From positions 1 through 64,000 of IMG/VR virus record IMGVR_UViG_3300048586_000179: 64,000 nt of DNA; one strand, given 5' to 3'. Source of the stretch: a virus. Of this stretch, positions 7,315 to 14,194 are shown piece by piece. The stretch's first letter is position 1; each line of letters starts with the position of its first letter. The position numbers were made by a program, and so were the translations under genes. The notes beneath the pieces were generated by a model that saw nothing but the letters and a program-made list of their open reading frames with translations, was not told the origin of the DNA and made no database searches.

Positions 7315-7572
7315 TCAGTCTCCGTTCTTGGTCGCGATGAAACCCATCCGGTCCAGCCCCTCCGGCGTGAACCGGTAAAGATAGCCCCGCTTGCTGTCTT
7401 CGATCGGGCGAAGGTCGACCAGCTTGTGGCCACTCATCCGCATGAGTGCCTTGTGGATCAGTCGCGGGGACCCGTAGGCCCCCGCCTTGACCAGGTCAGG
7501 AATGGTTGCCCATTCCTTTCCGGTGGCCTTCCACGCCTGCACCAGGTTGATGCGACGGTGCGTGGTGTTCAC
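7315..7572 (-). CDS. winged-helix-like small protein
   Basis: 85 residues. ATIPDLVKAGAYGSPRLIHK and LVDLRPIEDSKRGYLYRFT resemble a helix-turn-helix followed by a beta wing. The start overlaps the previous stop as ATGA and the helicase follows after 1 base. A DNA-binding partner or operon regulator is plausible but not shown. Confidence 0.65.
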   Translation of the reverse strand: MNTTHRRINLVQAWKATGKEWATIPDLVKAGAYGSPRLIHKALMRMSGHKLVDLRPIEDSKRGYLYRFTPEGLDRMGFIATKNGD

Positions 7573-8381
7573 TTCTCAAGCCCGCTGTCATCAACCTTGG
7601 CCTTGCCGGTCTCGAGCGCGATCTTGAGCTCCTTCGCGTCCTTGACCATGGCCAGGTAGATCGGATCCTCAAGGAGCGGGCTACCCTTCTCCGCGACACC
7701 GAGGTGGTGGATCACGAAGCCGAACCACTCGTTGTCGTTGCCGCTCTCAAGTCCGGTCTTGAGAAGGAACTGGTGATAGAACATCGCCGGGCGGAAGAAG
7801 GTGCCGGGACTGGTGGGGCTTTCGACCCGGGTCAGCTCGACCGTGGTGTTGATCTTTTTCGCCGACTTGACCTTCGTCGACGGCATCGAGATCGCCACCG
7901 GCATCGGCCCCCAGTTCTTGCCCTTGGCGATACCGACGTACTCGGGGGTCTGCGCCACTTCGACCCGGATCGGTTCCTCGTTGGGCGAGGGCTTCATCAT
8001 GCCGATCCACGAGCCGATCCCTTCCTGCTGGAAGTTCTGTTCGACCTCCTCCAGCGTCAGGTTCGGATCGACAAGGCCACCGCCCGACTTGCGCGGCCGC
8101 CACGCGATGTAGCGCACGGAGAACGCTGACGGCACGAACAGGATCTCGGTGTCCAGCTTCGAGTTCATCTCGTTGCAGATCAGGCCCGGGCGGGCACCCG
8201 GAATGTACTCGGCCTTCGTGTCCTTCACCTCGGGCGAGAGGTCCTGCAGGATCTTGATCCGGGGGATGGTCAGCATGTCCCGGTCGAAGACCTGGCGATG
8301 CTGTTCGGCATCCGCCTCCATGTCGCCCATCAGCGCGGGCAGCGGAGCCTCTTCAACCTTCGCTACGTCTTTCTTCGTCAT
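7569..8381 (-). CDS. conserved phage DNA-metabolism-like protein
   Basis: 270 residues from the ATG at 8379-8381 with GAGGACGAC upstream. An acidic N-terminus leads into IPRIKILQDLSPEV and then a beta-rich body (LDTEILFVPSAFSVRYIAW; FFRPAMFYHQFLLKTG). I associate this layout with conserved proteins encoded in phage recombination or ssDNA-handling modules, next to helicases. A ssDNA-binding role is a guess from context only. Confidence 0.65.
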   Translation of the reverse strand: MTKKDVAKVEEAPLPALMGDMEADAEQHRQVFDRDMLTIPRIKILQDLSPEVKDTKAEYIPGARPGLICNEMNSKLDTEILFVPSAFSVRYIAWRPRKSGGGLVDPNLTLEEVEQNFQQEGIGSWIGMMKPSPNEEPIRVEVAQTPEYVGIAKGKNWGPMPVAISMPSTKVKSAKKINTTVELTRVESPTSPGTFFRPAMFYHQFLLKTGLESGNDNEWFGFVIHHLGVAEKGSPLLEDPIYLAMVKDAKELKIALETGKAKVDDSGLEK

Positions 8382-8388
8382 GTCGTCC

Positions 8389-8973
8389 TCACTTTCTGGT
8401 GGTGAATTTGGCGCGCGGGAAGGCGATGGTGCCAACCTTGGCGACGTCGAAGTTGGGGTCCTCGGCCAGCTTCTGCCGGACGAAGGCCATCAGCGTGGGC
8501 GGGGCCAGCCTGCGGATCATCACCGGGTGGCGACCCTCACGCTCGATCCGTTCCAGCATCTCCTTGGCAAGCTCGCGCTCGTCCTCGGTGTAGTCGATCT
8601 CGATGACCGACTTGATCGTGCCCTTCATGCCTGCCGCCTCAAGATATTCGACGGCAGCTTCCATGTCGGGGGCGGCGTTGAGCGAGCCGAGGACCTTGAC
8701 TTCCATCTTGATCCGGGGCCGGCGACCGTCGGGAAGCTCGAAGCCGAATTCGTCCACGCCCACCTGGGCCAGACGGTCAGGGATGGCGTAGCGCATGATG
8801 CGCTCCAGCTTCTTCTTCTCCTCAGCCAGCGCCTTCTCCTGCGCTTCGATGCCCTCCTCGATCGTCAGGGCCAGCATGCCAAGGTCCTTCAGCCCCTGGT
8901 CGGCAAACTCTGCCTTGGCGCGTAAGGCTTCGGCCTCCATCTCATCGATGAGGGCATTCGGGTCAGTGCTCAT
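8389..8973 (-). CDS. coiled-coil protein in the helicase operon
   Basis: 194 residues. The first ~65 form a long charged coiled coil (IEEGIEAQEKALAEEKKKLE); a beta-rich middle (FGFELPDGRRPRIKMEVKV) and a helical C-terminus follow. It is 7 bases from the next gene. The outline resembles phage nuclease-inhibitor or recombination accessory proteins with an N-terminal coiled coil, but no catalytic motif is visible. The operator-like site B overlaps its leader. Confidence 0.65.
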   Translation of the reverse strand: MSTDPNALIDEMEAEALRAKAEFADQGLKDLGMLALTIEEGIEAQEKALAEEKKKLERIMRYAIPDRLAQVGVDEFGFELPDGRRPRIKMEVKVLGSLNAAPDMEAAVEYLEAAGMKGTIKSVIEIDYTEDERELAKEMLERIEREGRHPVMIRRLAPPTLMAFVRQKLAEDPNFDVAKVGTIAFPRAKFTTRK

Positions 8974-8982
8974 GGGGTGCTC

Positions 8983-9210
8983 CTATGTAGTGCCCTCAAT
9001 TTCGCTAGAGCGCGGGCGGTTGTCAAGATTATTCTCGCGGCGCTCTCTCATTGCGCGCGTTTCCAGTCCATGCTGGACCAGGTACTGGTGTACCGCTTGC
9101 TGGCTCTTGCCCAGCAGGCGTGCGATCTGGCCCGTGCTGAGGCCGCTCTTGACGTGATTTTCCATCGTGGCGTGCAGGCGCTTGCGCTCTGCGTTCGTCG
9201 GTCTCGGCAT
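8983..9210 (-). CDS. HTH DNA-binding protein
   Basis: 75 residues. GLSTGQIARLLGKSQQAVHQYL is a clear helix-turn-helix of the resolvase/Mor type; the flanks are basic. GGAGACCGAC precedes the ATG. Upstream (leftward) lies TTGACAAGTTGACC and TATAGC, host-like promoter elements with irregular spacing, instead of the GGTCCCC element of the neighbouring genes. Confidence 0.75.
   Translation of the reverse strand: MPRPTNAERKRLHATMENHVKSGLSTGQIARLLGKSQQAVHQYLVQHGLETRAMRERRENNLDNRPRSSEIEGTT
8989..9009 (+). promoter_or_regulatory. operator-like repeat, site B
   Basis: AGTGCCCTCAATTTCGC followed by TAGA, 16-36 bases upstream of the ATG of the 8973 to 7315 operon and inside the 3' end of the 8983-9210 gene. 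No convincing -10 is seen here. Confidence 0.55.
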
Positions 9211-9267
9211 GTCGGTCTCCTTTCCCTCGCTATAGTGGTCAACTTGTCAAGAAAACGCAACCGCCGC

Positions 9268-9292
9268 AAAAAGCCACCCCCGAAGGGGTGGT
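9268..9292 (-). terminator. intrinsic terminator
   Basis: CCACCCC / GGGGTGG stem followed by TTTTTGCGG (leftward); ends the 9298-9774 transcript. Confidence 0.85.
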
Positions 9293-9297
9293 GAGGG

Positions 9298-9774
9298 TCA
9301 GCCGTGTGGCTGCGGCCAGGGGTCCTGACCGGCGAAGGTACGGCGAAGTGCGGCGGCTGCATCGCTCGCGGTGGCCTTGTAGCCGAGCGCGAAGTTGAAG
9401 AGCGGGTGGCCGCAGTGGTCTTCGCTGACCTTCTCAAGGCCCAGGAACTCCAGCGCGCCGTTGAGGATGAGGTCCCAGTCATATTCGACCGTGTCATCCT
9501 CATCGAGTGACCAGTCCGCACTGATGGCGGCCTGGTGCACGGTGCGCTTGCGCTTCTCCGGCTCGATGCTCTGCAGCCACATGGTGAAGGCAGCTCCGGC
9601 AATGCAGCCGGCGGTGCCGCAGGTGGTGGGGATTTCGGCTGAGTGGTAGACGTCAACCTTGAGCCCCGACCCCATGTCGAAGCGGTAGTGCGGCGCTCCC
9701 TGGTCGAAGAAGTCGATCAGCTTCTGCCGGTTGGCGGCAATCACGAGATCGAGCTGTTCGGGTTCTGTGGTCAT
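9298..9774 (-). CDS. unknown protein with a Cys-containing CGTAGCIAG loop
   Basis: 158 residues. After a helical N-terminus, IPTTCGTAGCIAGAAFTMW recalls a common phage and plasmid family in which a CGTxxCxxG stretch follows a strand; function is not known. GHPLFNFALGYKATASDAAAAL near the C-terminus is also typical. Own cassette: element copy 1 upstream, terminator directly downstream. Confidence 0.7.
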   Translation of the reverse strand: MTTEPEQLDLVIAANRQKLIDFFDQGAPHYRFDMGSGLKVDVYHSAEIPTTCGTAGCIAGAAFTMWLQSIEPEKRKRTVHQAAISADWSLDEDDTVEYDWDLILNGALEFLGLEKVSEDHCGHPLFNFALGYKATASDAAAALRRTFAGQDPWPQPHG

Positions 9775-9790
9775 GGAATGTCTCCTTGTT

Positions 9791-9806
9791 GATCCCGATG
9801 GGGACC
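9791..9806 (-). promoter_or_regulatory. GGTCCCC element, copy 1
   Basis: Leftward GGTCCCC-ATC-GGG; TCCC/GGGA stem on the plus (template) strand; 16 bases from the ATG at 9774. Confidence 0.75.
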
Positions 9807-9809
9807 CCG

Positions 9810-9832
9810 AAAAACCGCCCCTTGCGGGGCGG
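9810..9832 (-). terminator. intrinsic terminator
   Basis: CCGCCCC / GGGGCGG stem then TTTTTC, directly abutting element copy 1. Confidence 0.85.
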
Positions 9833-9837
9833 CGCCA

Positions 9838-10245
9838 TCAGATGAGGCCGAGCCTGAACTGCGTCTCCGAGAGGAAGACCGTGAGCTGCTTGGGCGTCAC
9901 GTTCAGCTTCTTGGCGCGGGCCAGGAGGTGGTCGATGTCCGCGATCAAGATCGTATCAAATCCGTCATCGCCACCGTAATAGGCCTGCTTGGCGTCCCAC
10001 CAGCCGTCCGGATCCTTGTCCGGATTGCACTCCTCGGCGTAGACGACGATGGAGTGGTCTGGTTCCGCGCCGGGCTTCTGCAGGTGCGGCTTGCCGTTCG
10101 ACATCAGGTAGACGCCGCGATCTCCGACCAGCCAGAGGCCGGGCCCCTTGGCTGGGCCGGCGTAAGTCGCGCCCCATTCGGTGCAGGACTTGGCGTGGTC
10201 GATCAGGGGCATGACCTGTGCGAGGTCGAAGTGCAGTGTCGACAT
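9838..10245 (-). CDS. unknown protein
   Basis: 135 residues from the ATG at 10243-10245 (AGGAGACACCC upstream). PGLWLVGDRGVYLMSNGKP and SIVVYAEECNPDKDPDGWW suggest a beta-rich fold; FDTILIADIDHLLARAKKL is a helical C-terminal part. Monocistronic cassette. Not recognised. Confidence 0.7.
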   Translation of the reverse strand: MSTLHFDLAQVMPLIDHAKSCTEWGATYAGPAKGPGLWLVGDRGVYLMSNGKPHLQKPGAEPDHSIVVYAEECNPDKDPDGWWDAKQAYYGGDDGFDTILIADIDHLLARAKKLNVTPKQLTVFLSETQFRLGLI

Positions 10246-10261
10246 GGGTGTCTCCTTTGTT

Positions 10262-10278
10262 GGTTCCCGAAGGGGACC
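10262..10278 (-). promoter_or_regulatory. GGTCCCC element, copy 2
   Basis: GGTCCCC-TTC-GGG. On the template strand GGTTCCC-GAA-GGGGACC gives 7 pairs (one T.G) with a 3-base loop, the strongest hairpin of the set; 16 bases from the ATG. Confidence 0.8.
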
Positions 10279-10282
10279 CCGG

Positions 10283-10307
10283 AAAAGCCGCCCCCTTGCG
10301 GGGGCGG
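10283..10307 (-). terminator. intrinsic terminator
   Basis: CCGCCCCC / GGGGGCGG stem with TTTTCC; ends the 10314-10700 transcript. Confidence 0.85.
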
Positions 10308-10313
10308 GGGCGC

Positions 10314-10700
10314 TCAGTCGCAGCGGGCCACGACGAAGGTCTGGTCCTTCTGGATGATGCCGACGTATTCGCACTCGAAGAGCACGATCAGTTCGTCGCG
10401 CAGCTTGGCGCGGGCCAGCTCCTGCAGCGGCGGATCGGCGGGATCGCCGTCCTCGTCAGGTTGCCCCGTGCCATACTGGATGGCGTAGTGCCCCTTCTCG
10501 TTCTGCTGCAGGGTGAAGCCAGCCTGCGGGTTGTAGGTGCAGCCGGCAGTCCTGAGGTAGCCGGCGTTGGCCTGCTCCCGTGCGGGCCGCTCGTCATTGG
10601 CATAGAACCAGCCGGGCAACATGCCCAGGTGGTCCGGGCGGCTGTCAGGGTGCGTCAGCTCCCAGACCAGTCCGGCGCTGAAGACGGTAGCGTCGTTCAT
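10314..10700 (-). CDS. unknown protein
   Basis: 128 residues from MNDATVFSAGLVWELT (ATG 10698-10700, AGGAGATATCCC upstream). Features are WFYANDERPAREQANAGYL and a helical acidic C-terminal part (LQELARAKLRDELIVLFECE). Single-gene cassette. Not recognised. Confidence 0.7.
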   Translation of the reverse strand: MNDATVFSAGLVWELTHPDSRPDHLGMLPGWFYANDERPAREQANAGYLRTAGCTYNPQAGFTLQQNEKGHYAIQYGTGQPDEDGDPADPPLQELARAKLRDELIVLFECEYVGIIQKDQTFVVARCD

Positions 10701-10718
10701 GGGATATCTCCTCTGTTG

Positions 10719-10734
10719 GGTCCCAAGGGGGACC
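10719..10734 (-). promoter_or_regulatory. GGTCCCC element, copy 3
   Basis: GGTCCCCCTTGGGACC; perfect GGTCCC/GGGACC six-pair stem; 18 bases from the ATG at 10700. Confidence 0.8.
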
Positions 10735-10737
10735 CCG

Positions 10738-10764
10738 CAAAAGCCCCGCCCCCGGAGGGGCGGG
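10738..10764 (-). terminator. intrinsic terminator
   Basis: CCCGCCCC / GGGGCGGG stem then CTTTTGC; ends the 10771-11178 transcript. Confidence 0.85.
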
Positions 10765-10770
10765 ACGTGG

Positions 10771-11178
10771 TCAGGCGGCCTTGTCTGCGGAGCCGTGCCG
10801 CACGACATGGGCCACGCCTTCCCAGTTCTGGGCGATAGCGGCCTGGGCGATGGCATCGAGGTTGTTCTTGACGAACTTGGCCCATTGGATGCCGTGCGCG
10901 TCGTTGCGGCGCTTCTGCTCCTGCAAGAGCATGCGGCGCCCCCGGTCGTCGCCAACCGTGCGGGTGCAGGTGGTGACGCCGGAGCCGGACTTGTCCCGGG
11001 TGACGGGCCAGAAGCTGAGGTAGATGCCCCGCCTGGTCTCGCCGCCGGTCCAGTAGTTCGGGCCGCCGAGGGTGTAGTAGACCTCGATCTCCATCTCTTC
11101 GAGGCGGGCCTTGCCCGTGAGCTCGTCGGTTACCTCTTTCATGGGGACGTAGGTCTTCAGGTAGCGGTCGTTGGACAT
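10771..11178 (-). CDS. unknown protein
   Basis: 135 residues. ARLEEMEIEVYYTLGGPNYW and RGIYLSFWPVTRDKSG are beta strands; the C-terminal half is helical (QWAKFVKNNLDAIAQAAIAQ). Single-gene cassette with element copy 4. Function unknown. Confidence 0.7.
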   Translation of the reverse strand: MSNDRYLKTYVPMKEVTDELTGKARLEEMEIEVYYTLGGPNYWTGGETRRGIYLSFWPVTRDKSGSGVTTCTRTVGDDRGRRMLLQEQKRRNDAHGIQWAKFVKNNLDAIAQAAIAQNWEGVAHVVRHGSADKAA

Positions 11179-11195
11179 GGGTTTTCCTTTCGGTT

Positions 11196-11212
11196 GCTTC
11201 CCGAAGGGGACC
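11196..11212 (-). promoter_or_regulatory. GGTCCCC element, copy 4
   Basis: GGTCCCC-TTC-GGGAAGC; 17 bases from the ATG at 11178. Confidence 0.75.
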
Positions 11213-11216
11213 CCGG

Positions 11217-11243
11217 AAAAGCCCGCCCCCTCATGGGGCGGGG
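11217..11243 (-). terminator. intrinsic terminator
   Basis: CCCGCCCC / GGGGCGGG stem then GCTTTTCC; ends the 11248-11412 transcript. Confidence 0.85.
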
Positions 11244-11247
11244 TCGT

Positions 11248-11412
11248 TCATGTGAATATCCAGAGCGCGGTCAGCACGATGATGGTCGTGCCACCCATGA
11301 TGACGAACGGAACCCACCAGCCTTCAGGCAGGACGGGATCCGCGTCGCGGTGCTGGTCCATGTCCGGCCGGTAGCCGGACCACGGGTCGTGCGGGTCGTG
11401 TGGATCATGCAT
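11248..11412 (-). CDS. small single-pass membrane protein
   Basis: 54 residues. The N-terminus is hydrophilic with HDP repeats (MHDPHDPHDPWSG); residues about 33-53 (WVPFVIMGGTTIIVLTALWIF) form one transmembrane helix at the extreme C-terminus, the layout of a tail-anchored protein with its N-terminus in the cytoplasm. Single-gene cassette. May act on the host membrane; function unknown. Confidence 0.75.
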   Translation of the reverse strand: MHDPHDPHDPWSGYRPDMDQHRDADPVLPEGWWVPFVIMGGTTIIVLTALWIFT

Positions 11413-11427
11413 GGTGGTTCCTTTCAT

Positions 11428-11443
11428 GTGTCCTGTGGGGACC
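11428..11443 (-). promoter_or_regulatory. GGTCCCC element, copy 5
   Basis: GGTCCCC-ACA-GGA; GTCC/GGAC pairs on the template strand; 15 bases from the ATG at 11412. Confidence 0.75.
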
Positions 11444-11447
11444 CCGG

Positions 11448-11473
11448 AAAAGCCCACCCCTCATGGGGTGGGC
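11448..11473 (-). terminator. intrinsic terminator
   Basis: GCCCACCCC / GGGGTGGGC stem then TTTTCC; ends the 11897 to 11477 two-gene unit. Confidence 0.85.
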
Positions 11474-11476
11474 TGG

Positions 11477-11656
11477 TCAGCGGGTGCCGACCAGGTTCTC
11501 CAGCGCCTCACGGATGAGGTCGCTGAGCGACACGTCCTTGCGTTCCGCCAGCATGTAGAGGCGGGCGTAGGTGACCGGATCGACGCGGGTCTGCACCATC
11601 TTGGGCAGGTTGCCCCTGGGCGCGTTGGCCCGAAGGGTGCGGCGCTTATCGGTCAT
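11477..11656 (-). CDS. CopG-like ribbon-helix-helix protein
   Basis: 59 residues. MVQTRVDPVTYARLYMLAE followed by VSLSDLIREALENLV is the standard RHH pattern (strand, helix A, SLSDLIREA helix B). A basic N-terminal tail precedes it. The start overlaps the 11646-11897 gene by 11 bases, with GGAGGTGC as ribosome site, so the pair is co-translated. Likely a dimeric DNA-binding regulator. Confidence 0.8.
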   Translation of the reverse strand: MTDKRRTLRANAPRGNLPKMVQTRVDPVTYARLYMLAERKDVSLSDLIREALENLVGTR

Positions 11657-11897
11657 TGGTCTGCACCTCCTCGTACTTGGGGTTGACGGGATAGACGGTG
11701 GTCTGCCGCATGTACTGGACCGTGACGCGCATGCCGGTCTGCGTGCAGTAGGCGCGCGCCAGGTTTTCGTCATCGAGGTCCTGGTAGTTCTCGAGGATGT
11801 CCTCCTCGCGGATCTCGATGACGAGGCCGCCCGGCGTCCAGAGTTGCAGCTTGCGGGTATGGTCGCGGGTGGGCGGACTGATGGGTCGTTCGGCCAT
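11646..11897 (-). CDS. unknown protein co-translated with the RHH gene
   Basis: 83 residues. RKLQLWTPGGLVIEIREED and GMRVTVQYMRQTTVYPV are strands around a helical middle. First gene of a two-gene cassette. It could be a partner of the RHH protein; not recognised. Confidence 0.65.
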   Translation of the reverse strand: MAERPISPPTRDHTRKLQLWTPGGLVIEIREEDILENYQDLDDENLARAYCTQTGMRVTVQYMRQTTVYPVNPKYEEVQTNDR

Positions 11898-11914
11898 GAT
11901 GGGTCTCCTTTCAT

Positions 11915-11930
11915 GTGTCCCGTGGGGACC
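11915..11930 (-). promoter_or_regulatory. GGTCCCC element, copy 6
   Basis: GGTCCCC-ACG-GGACAC; GTCCC/GGGAC perfect five-pair stem with a GTG loop on the template strand; 17 bases from the ATG at 11897. Confidence 0.8.
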
Positions 11931-11937
11931 ACGGAGA

Positions 11938-11961
11938 AGCTTGCGTGATTAGTGTAAACTG
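11938..11961. repeat. 24-bp exact repeat, copy 1
   Basis: AGCTTGCGTGATTAGTG then TAAACTG; identical to 26748-26771. Here it lies just upstream of element copy 6, in the opposite orientation relative to that element. Confidence 0.9.
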
Positions 11962-11963
11962 CG

Positions 11964-11987
11964 AAAAGCCACCCCCGAAGGGGTGGC
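11964..11987 (-). terminator. intrinsic terminator
   Basis: CCACCCC / GGGGTGG stem then CTTTTCGC; ends the 11991-12221 transcript. Confidence 0.85.
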
Positions 11988-11990
11988 GGA

Positions 11991-12221
11991 TCAGTCGTGG
12001 AGGTCTGGGTCATCCCAATAGGCCGTCTTGAGGTGGTCGATCTCGACCTGCAGCTCGGCGAGCGTTGCGTCGGCTGGAAGTATCGTGCCACTGACCGGCC
12101 CTTGTTCGGGCGTGCGGCCAATGAGCGGCGTCTCCTTGCCTTCGTCGACGCGGATCAGCGTGACGCGCAGGGCGCGATCGACACCAGGCCAGACGTCAAT
12201 CCTGTAGTGGGGGTAGGCCAT
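11991..12221 (-). CDS. unknown protein
   Basis: 76 residues. HYRIDVWPGVDRALRVTLIR is beta-rich; the C-terminal LAELQVEIDHLKTAYWDD is helical. Single-gene cassette with element copy 7. Not recognised. Confidence 0.65.
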   Translation of the reverse strand: MAYPHYRIDVWPGVDRALRVTLIRVDEGKETPLIGRTPEQGPVSGTILPADATLAELQVEIDHLKTAYWDDPDLHD

Positions 12222-12234
12222 TGTGGTCTCCTTC

Positions 12235-12250
12235 GTTTCCTATGGGGACC
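12235..12250 (-). promoter_or_regulatory. GGTCCCC element, copy 7
   Basis: GGTCCCC-ATA-GGAAAC; TTTCC/GGGGA pairing with two T.G on the template strand; 13 bases from the ATG at 12221. Confidence 0.75.
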
Positions 12251-12263
12251 CCGGCAGATCAGC

Positions 12264-12287
12264 GAAAAACCACCCCCGAAGGGGTGG
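12264..12287 (-). terminator. intrinsic terminator
   Basis: CCACCCC / GGGGTGG stem then TTTTTC; ends the 12291-12491 transcript. Confidence 0.85.
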
Positions 12288-12290
12288 CCG

Positions 12291-12491
12291 TCACTTTCCG
12301 CGACGTTCCAGTTCGGCCTGGACGGCCTTGACGATGACGGCGGACGCGAAGGCATTGAGGCCGGTATGGCACTCAAGGGTCGCCTTCAGGTGCGCGGTGT
12401 CGCGCCGCTCGAGGCCGAGGCCGCGGGCGGCAGACGCGATGTCATCGTCGGTGATCGGCCGATAGTCGGCCGGTCTGCGTTGTTCGATCAT
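12291..12491 (-). CDS. small helical protein
   Basis: 66 residues from MIEQRRPADYRPITDDDI. Helices IASAARGLGLERRD and ASAVIVKAVQAELERRG flank a short Cys/His loop (ATLECHTGL). AGGAGATC precedes the ATG, which overlaps the HNH stop as ATGA. Element copy 8 lies inside the HNH reading frame. Function unknown. Confidence 0.65.
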   Translation of the reverse strand: MIEQRRPADYRPITDDDIASAARGLGLERRDTAHLKATLECHTGLNAFASAVIVKAVQAELERRGK

Positions 12492-13147
12492 GGCAGTGAT
12501 CTCCTTTCCGGTGGGGACCCCGCAAGTGCACGCTCGACAGACCACCCCCGGTCCAGCCGCGAGATGATTGTCTGGGCCCGGATGCCCGTGATCCTTGACC
12601 ACTCAGCCACGCACAGATGTCGGCCCTGCCATGTGACGATCCTCGCCCTGCTGGAGTTGTGAGCCTGGACCCTACGCGTGGCCCAGCGGCAGTTGGACGG
12701 CTCATAGTTACCGTCGTTGTTGATCCGATCGACTGTCAGCTTAGGGTCGGGGCACGGCCCCAAGTCCTGAAGGAACCGGTCAAAGCCACCAGGGCCTGTC
12801 CATCTCTTGCAAACCCGGATCCCGCGCCCGCCATAGCGATGATAGCCGGCGTAGTTCTTGTCCTTGCAGCGCCGATGCATGTCCTTCCAGGCAAACCATT
12901 CCTTGGTATGGCTCATGCCGTGGGTCAGGGGGCGCGAGACCAGGGCTGCCCGCTGACAGCCGCAGCTCTTCACCCTGCCCCGCCAAACATGCGGCAGGTC
13001 GTATTCCTTCACCGTGCCACAAACGCACTGACATACAATCCGACGGCGAACCGTGCCCTTCCGCCCATCCGTGCCCCCGTAAATCTTGCGATCCGCCTCA
13101 GAGAGGCAGGTCAGGAAGTGAAAGGTCTTGCCAACTGGATCGAACAT
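12488..13147 (-). CDS. HNH homing endonuclease
   Basis: 219 residues. Around residues 80-160 are YHRYGGRGIRVCKRW, LTVDRINNDGNYEPSNCRWAT and QAHNSSRAR, the HNH pattern of free-standing phage endonucleases (DRINNDG...N...N). An N-terminal zinc-ribbon-like part has CQCVCG and CGCQ. The C-terminal third (WQGRHLCVAEWSRITGIRAQ) resembles a NUMOD-type DNA-binding HTH. Unlike its neighbours it has its own sigma70 promoter and no visible ribosome site. Its last codons overlap element copy 8, consistent with insertion into an existing cassette. Confidence 0.85.
   Translation of the reverse strand: MFDPVGKTFHFLTCLSEADRKIYGGTDGRKGTVRRRIVCQCVCGTVKEYDLPHVWRGRVKSCGCQRAALVSRPLTHGMSHTKEWFAWKDMHRRCKDKNYAGYHRYGGRGIRVCKRWTGPGGFDRFLQDLGPCPDPKLTVDRINNDGNYEPSNCRWATRRVQAHNSSRARIVTWQGRHLCVAEWSRITGIRAQTIISRLDRGWSVERALAGSPPERRSLP
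12505..12519 (-). promoter_or_regulatory. GGTCCCC element, copy 8
   Basis: GGTCCCC-ACC-GGAAAG; 13 bases from the ATG at 12491 and embedded in the last codons of the HNH gene. Confidence 0.7.
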
Positions 13148-13154
13148 GCGTTAA

Positions 13155-13183
13155 TAGTTAGCACGGTAGGTCTGGTCTTTCAA
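13155..13183 (-). promoter_or_regulatory. sigma70-like promoter of the HNH gene
   Basis: TTGAAA (13178-13183), 17-base spacer, TAACTA (13155-13160), leftward. The predicted start falls at the ATG (13147), implying a leaderless transcript. Confidence 0.6.
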
Positions 13184-13185
13184 CG

Positions 13186-13215
13186 CAAAAAGACCGGCCC
13201 CCGAAGGGACCGGTC
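13186..13215 (-). terminator. intrinsic terminator
   Basis: GACCGG / CCGGTC outer stem with an inner CCC/GGG, then TTTTTGCG; ends the 13221-14120 transcript. Confidence 0.8.
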
Positions 13216-13220
13216 CGGTG

Positions 13221-14120
13221 TCAGGCAGCCAGGAGTTCGGCCATCTCGGTCGAACGCATGGTGCGCGCCACCCGGTCGTCGCGCCCGGTGCGGGACGTGA
13301 CGGCGCCCGAGCCTTGCCGGATGTCTCCGTGCGTGGCCCAATGGGTCATGGCATTATACAAACCCCAGACGTTCTGGTCCTCGTTCTTGAAGCGACCGAG
13401 GATGTCCAGGACCAAAGGCTCAGAGTAGTTCTCGTCGCCGTTGGCCTTCAGGGGCAACTTGGCCAGGGTGGCCTTCAGGAAGTCTTCCGCCTTGTCGATG
13501 GTGAGACGGGTCTTGACGTAGAGGCCGAAGCGCTCGCTGTCGTTCTCCATCATGTCGGCGGCGGTCAGGATCGACCGCTTCAGGGCGTCGATCGAGAAGT
13601 TCGAGGTGTGCTTGCCATAGGTCGAAGCGCTGAACTTCTCGTTCACCATGCCGTTCATGCAGACGAGCCGGAAGTATCCGGCCGACGACTTCACGGCATA
13701 GGTCCCGTCGTGGCTGTTGAGCGCGGTGAAGCGGCGCAACAGGACGTCCGAGCCGAGGCCTTTGGGGGTGGTGAAGTCCCCGACCACGATGTCGGAGCGC
13801 ATGATGGCTCCGTTGGCCTGCAGACCGGTGCTGATGAAGGCACCCCGCTGTCCCTTCAGGTCGTAGAAGTCGCGCTGAGAGGGGCTGCGGTTGGTCCGCT
13901 CCACGATCTCGTAGCCCTGCTCGTGCAGGGTCTGGAGCATCGGGTCGAGCACGTCCTGGTGCTGGACGGGCTTGAAGTTCTGGCCGCAGATGGCCAGCAG
14001 GCTGTCGTCGTCGGTCCGGTAGACACCGCGCCCGATGGTCGGGTCGATCTCCTTGCCGTTATGGTCGAAGATCGGCTTCACGACCGCCGACCATCCGGTA
14101 ACAGGGCTGTCAAATGGCAT
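13221..14120 (-). CDS. DUF932 phage/plasmid protein
   Basis: 299 residues. The long DUF932 pattern is present: RGVYRTDDDSLLAICGQNF, PVQHQDVLDPM, FKPVQ, GDFTTPKGLGSDVLLRRFTA, then VCMNGMV. DUF932 proteins are common in phages and plasmids; their role is not settled. Single-gene cassette, element copy 9 28 bases upstream. Length is typical. Confidence 0.85.
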   Translation of the reverse strand: MPFDSPVTGWSAVVKPIFDHNGKEIDPTIGRGVYRTDDDSLLAICGQNFKPVQHQDVLDPMLQTLHEQGYEIVERTNRSPSQRDFYDLKGQRGAFISTGLQANGAIMRSDIVVGDFTTPKGLGSDVLLRRFTALNSHDGTYAVKSSAGYFRLVCMNGMVNEKFSASTYGKHTSNFSIDALKRSILTAADMMENDSERFGLYVKTRLTIDKAEDFLKATLAKLPLKANGDENYSEPLVLDILGRFKNEDQNVWGLYNAMTHWATHGDIRQGSGAVTSRTGRDDRVARTMRSTEMAELLAA

Positions 14121-14148
14121 GTGTTGTCTCCTTCATGCGCTTGGGTTC

Positions 14149-14164
14149 AGTCCCGAAGGGGACC
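14149..14164 (-). promoter_or_regulatory. GGTCCCC element, copy 9
   Basis: GGTCCCC-TTC-GGGACT; GTCCC/GGGAC stem on the template strand; 28 bases from the ATG at 14120. Confidence 0.75.
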
Positions 14165-14194
14165 CCGCAAAAGGATGCTCCACAATCTGAATGG

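Noticed and set aside
5724-7340. 538-codon open frame on the plus strand
   Set aside because: Exactly antisense to the SNF2 helicase, without ribosome site or domain; a GC-rich shadow frame.
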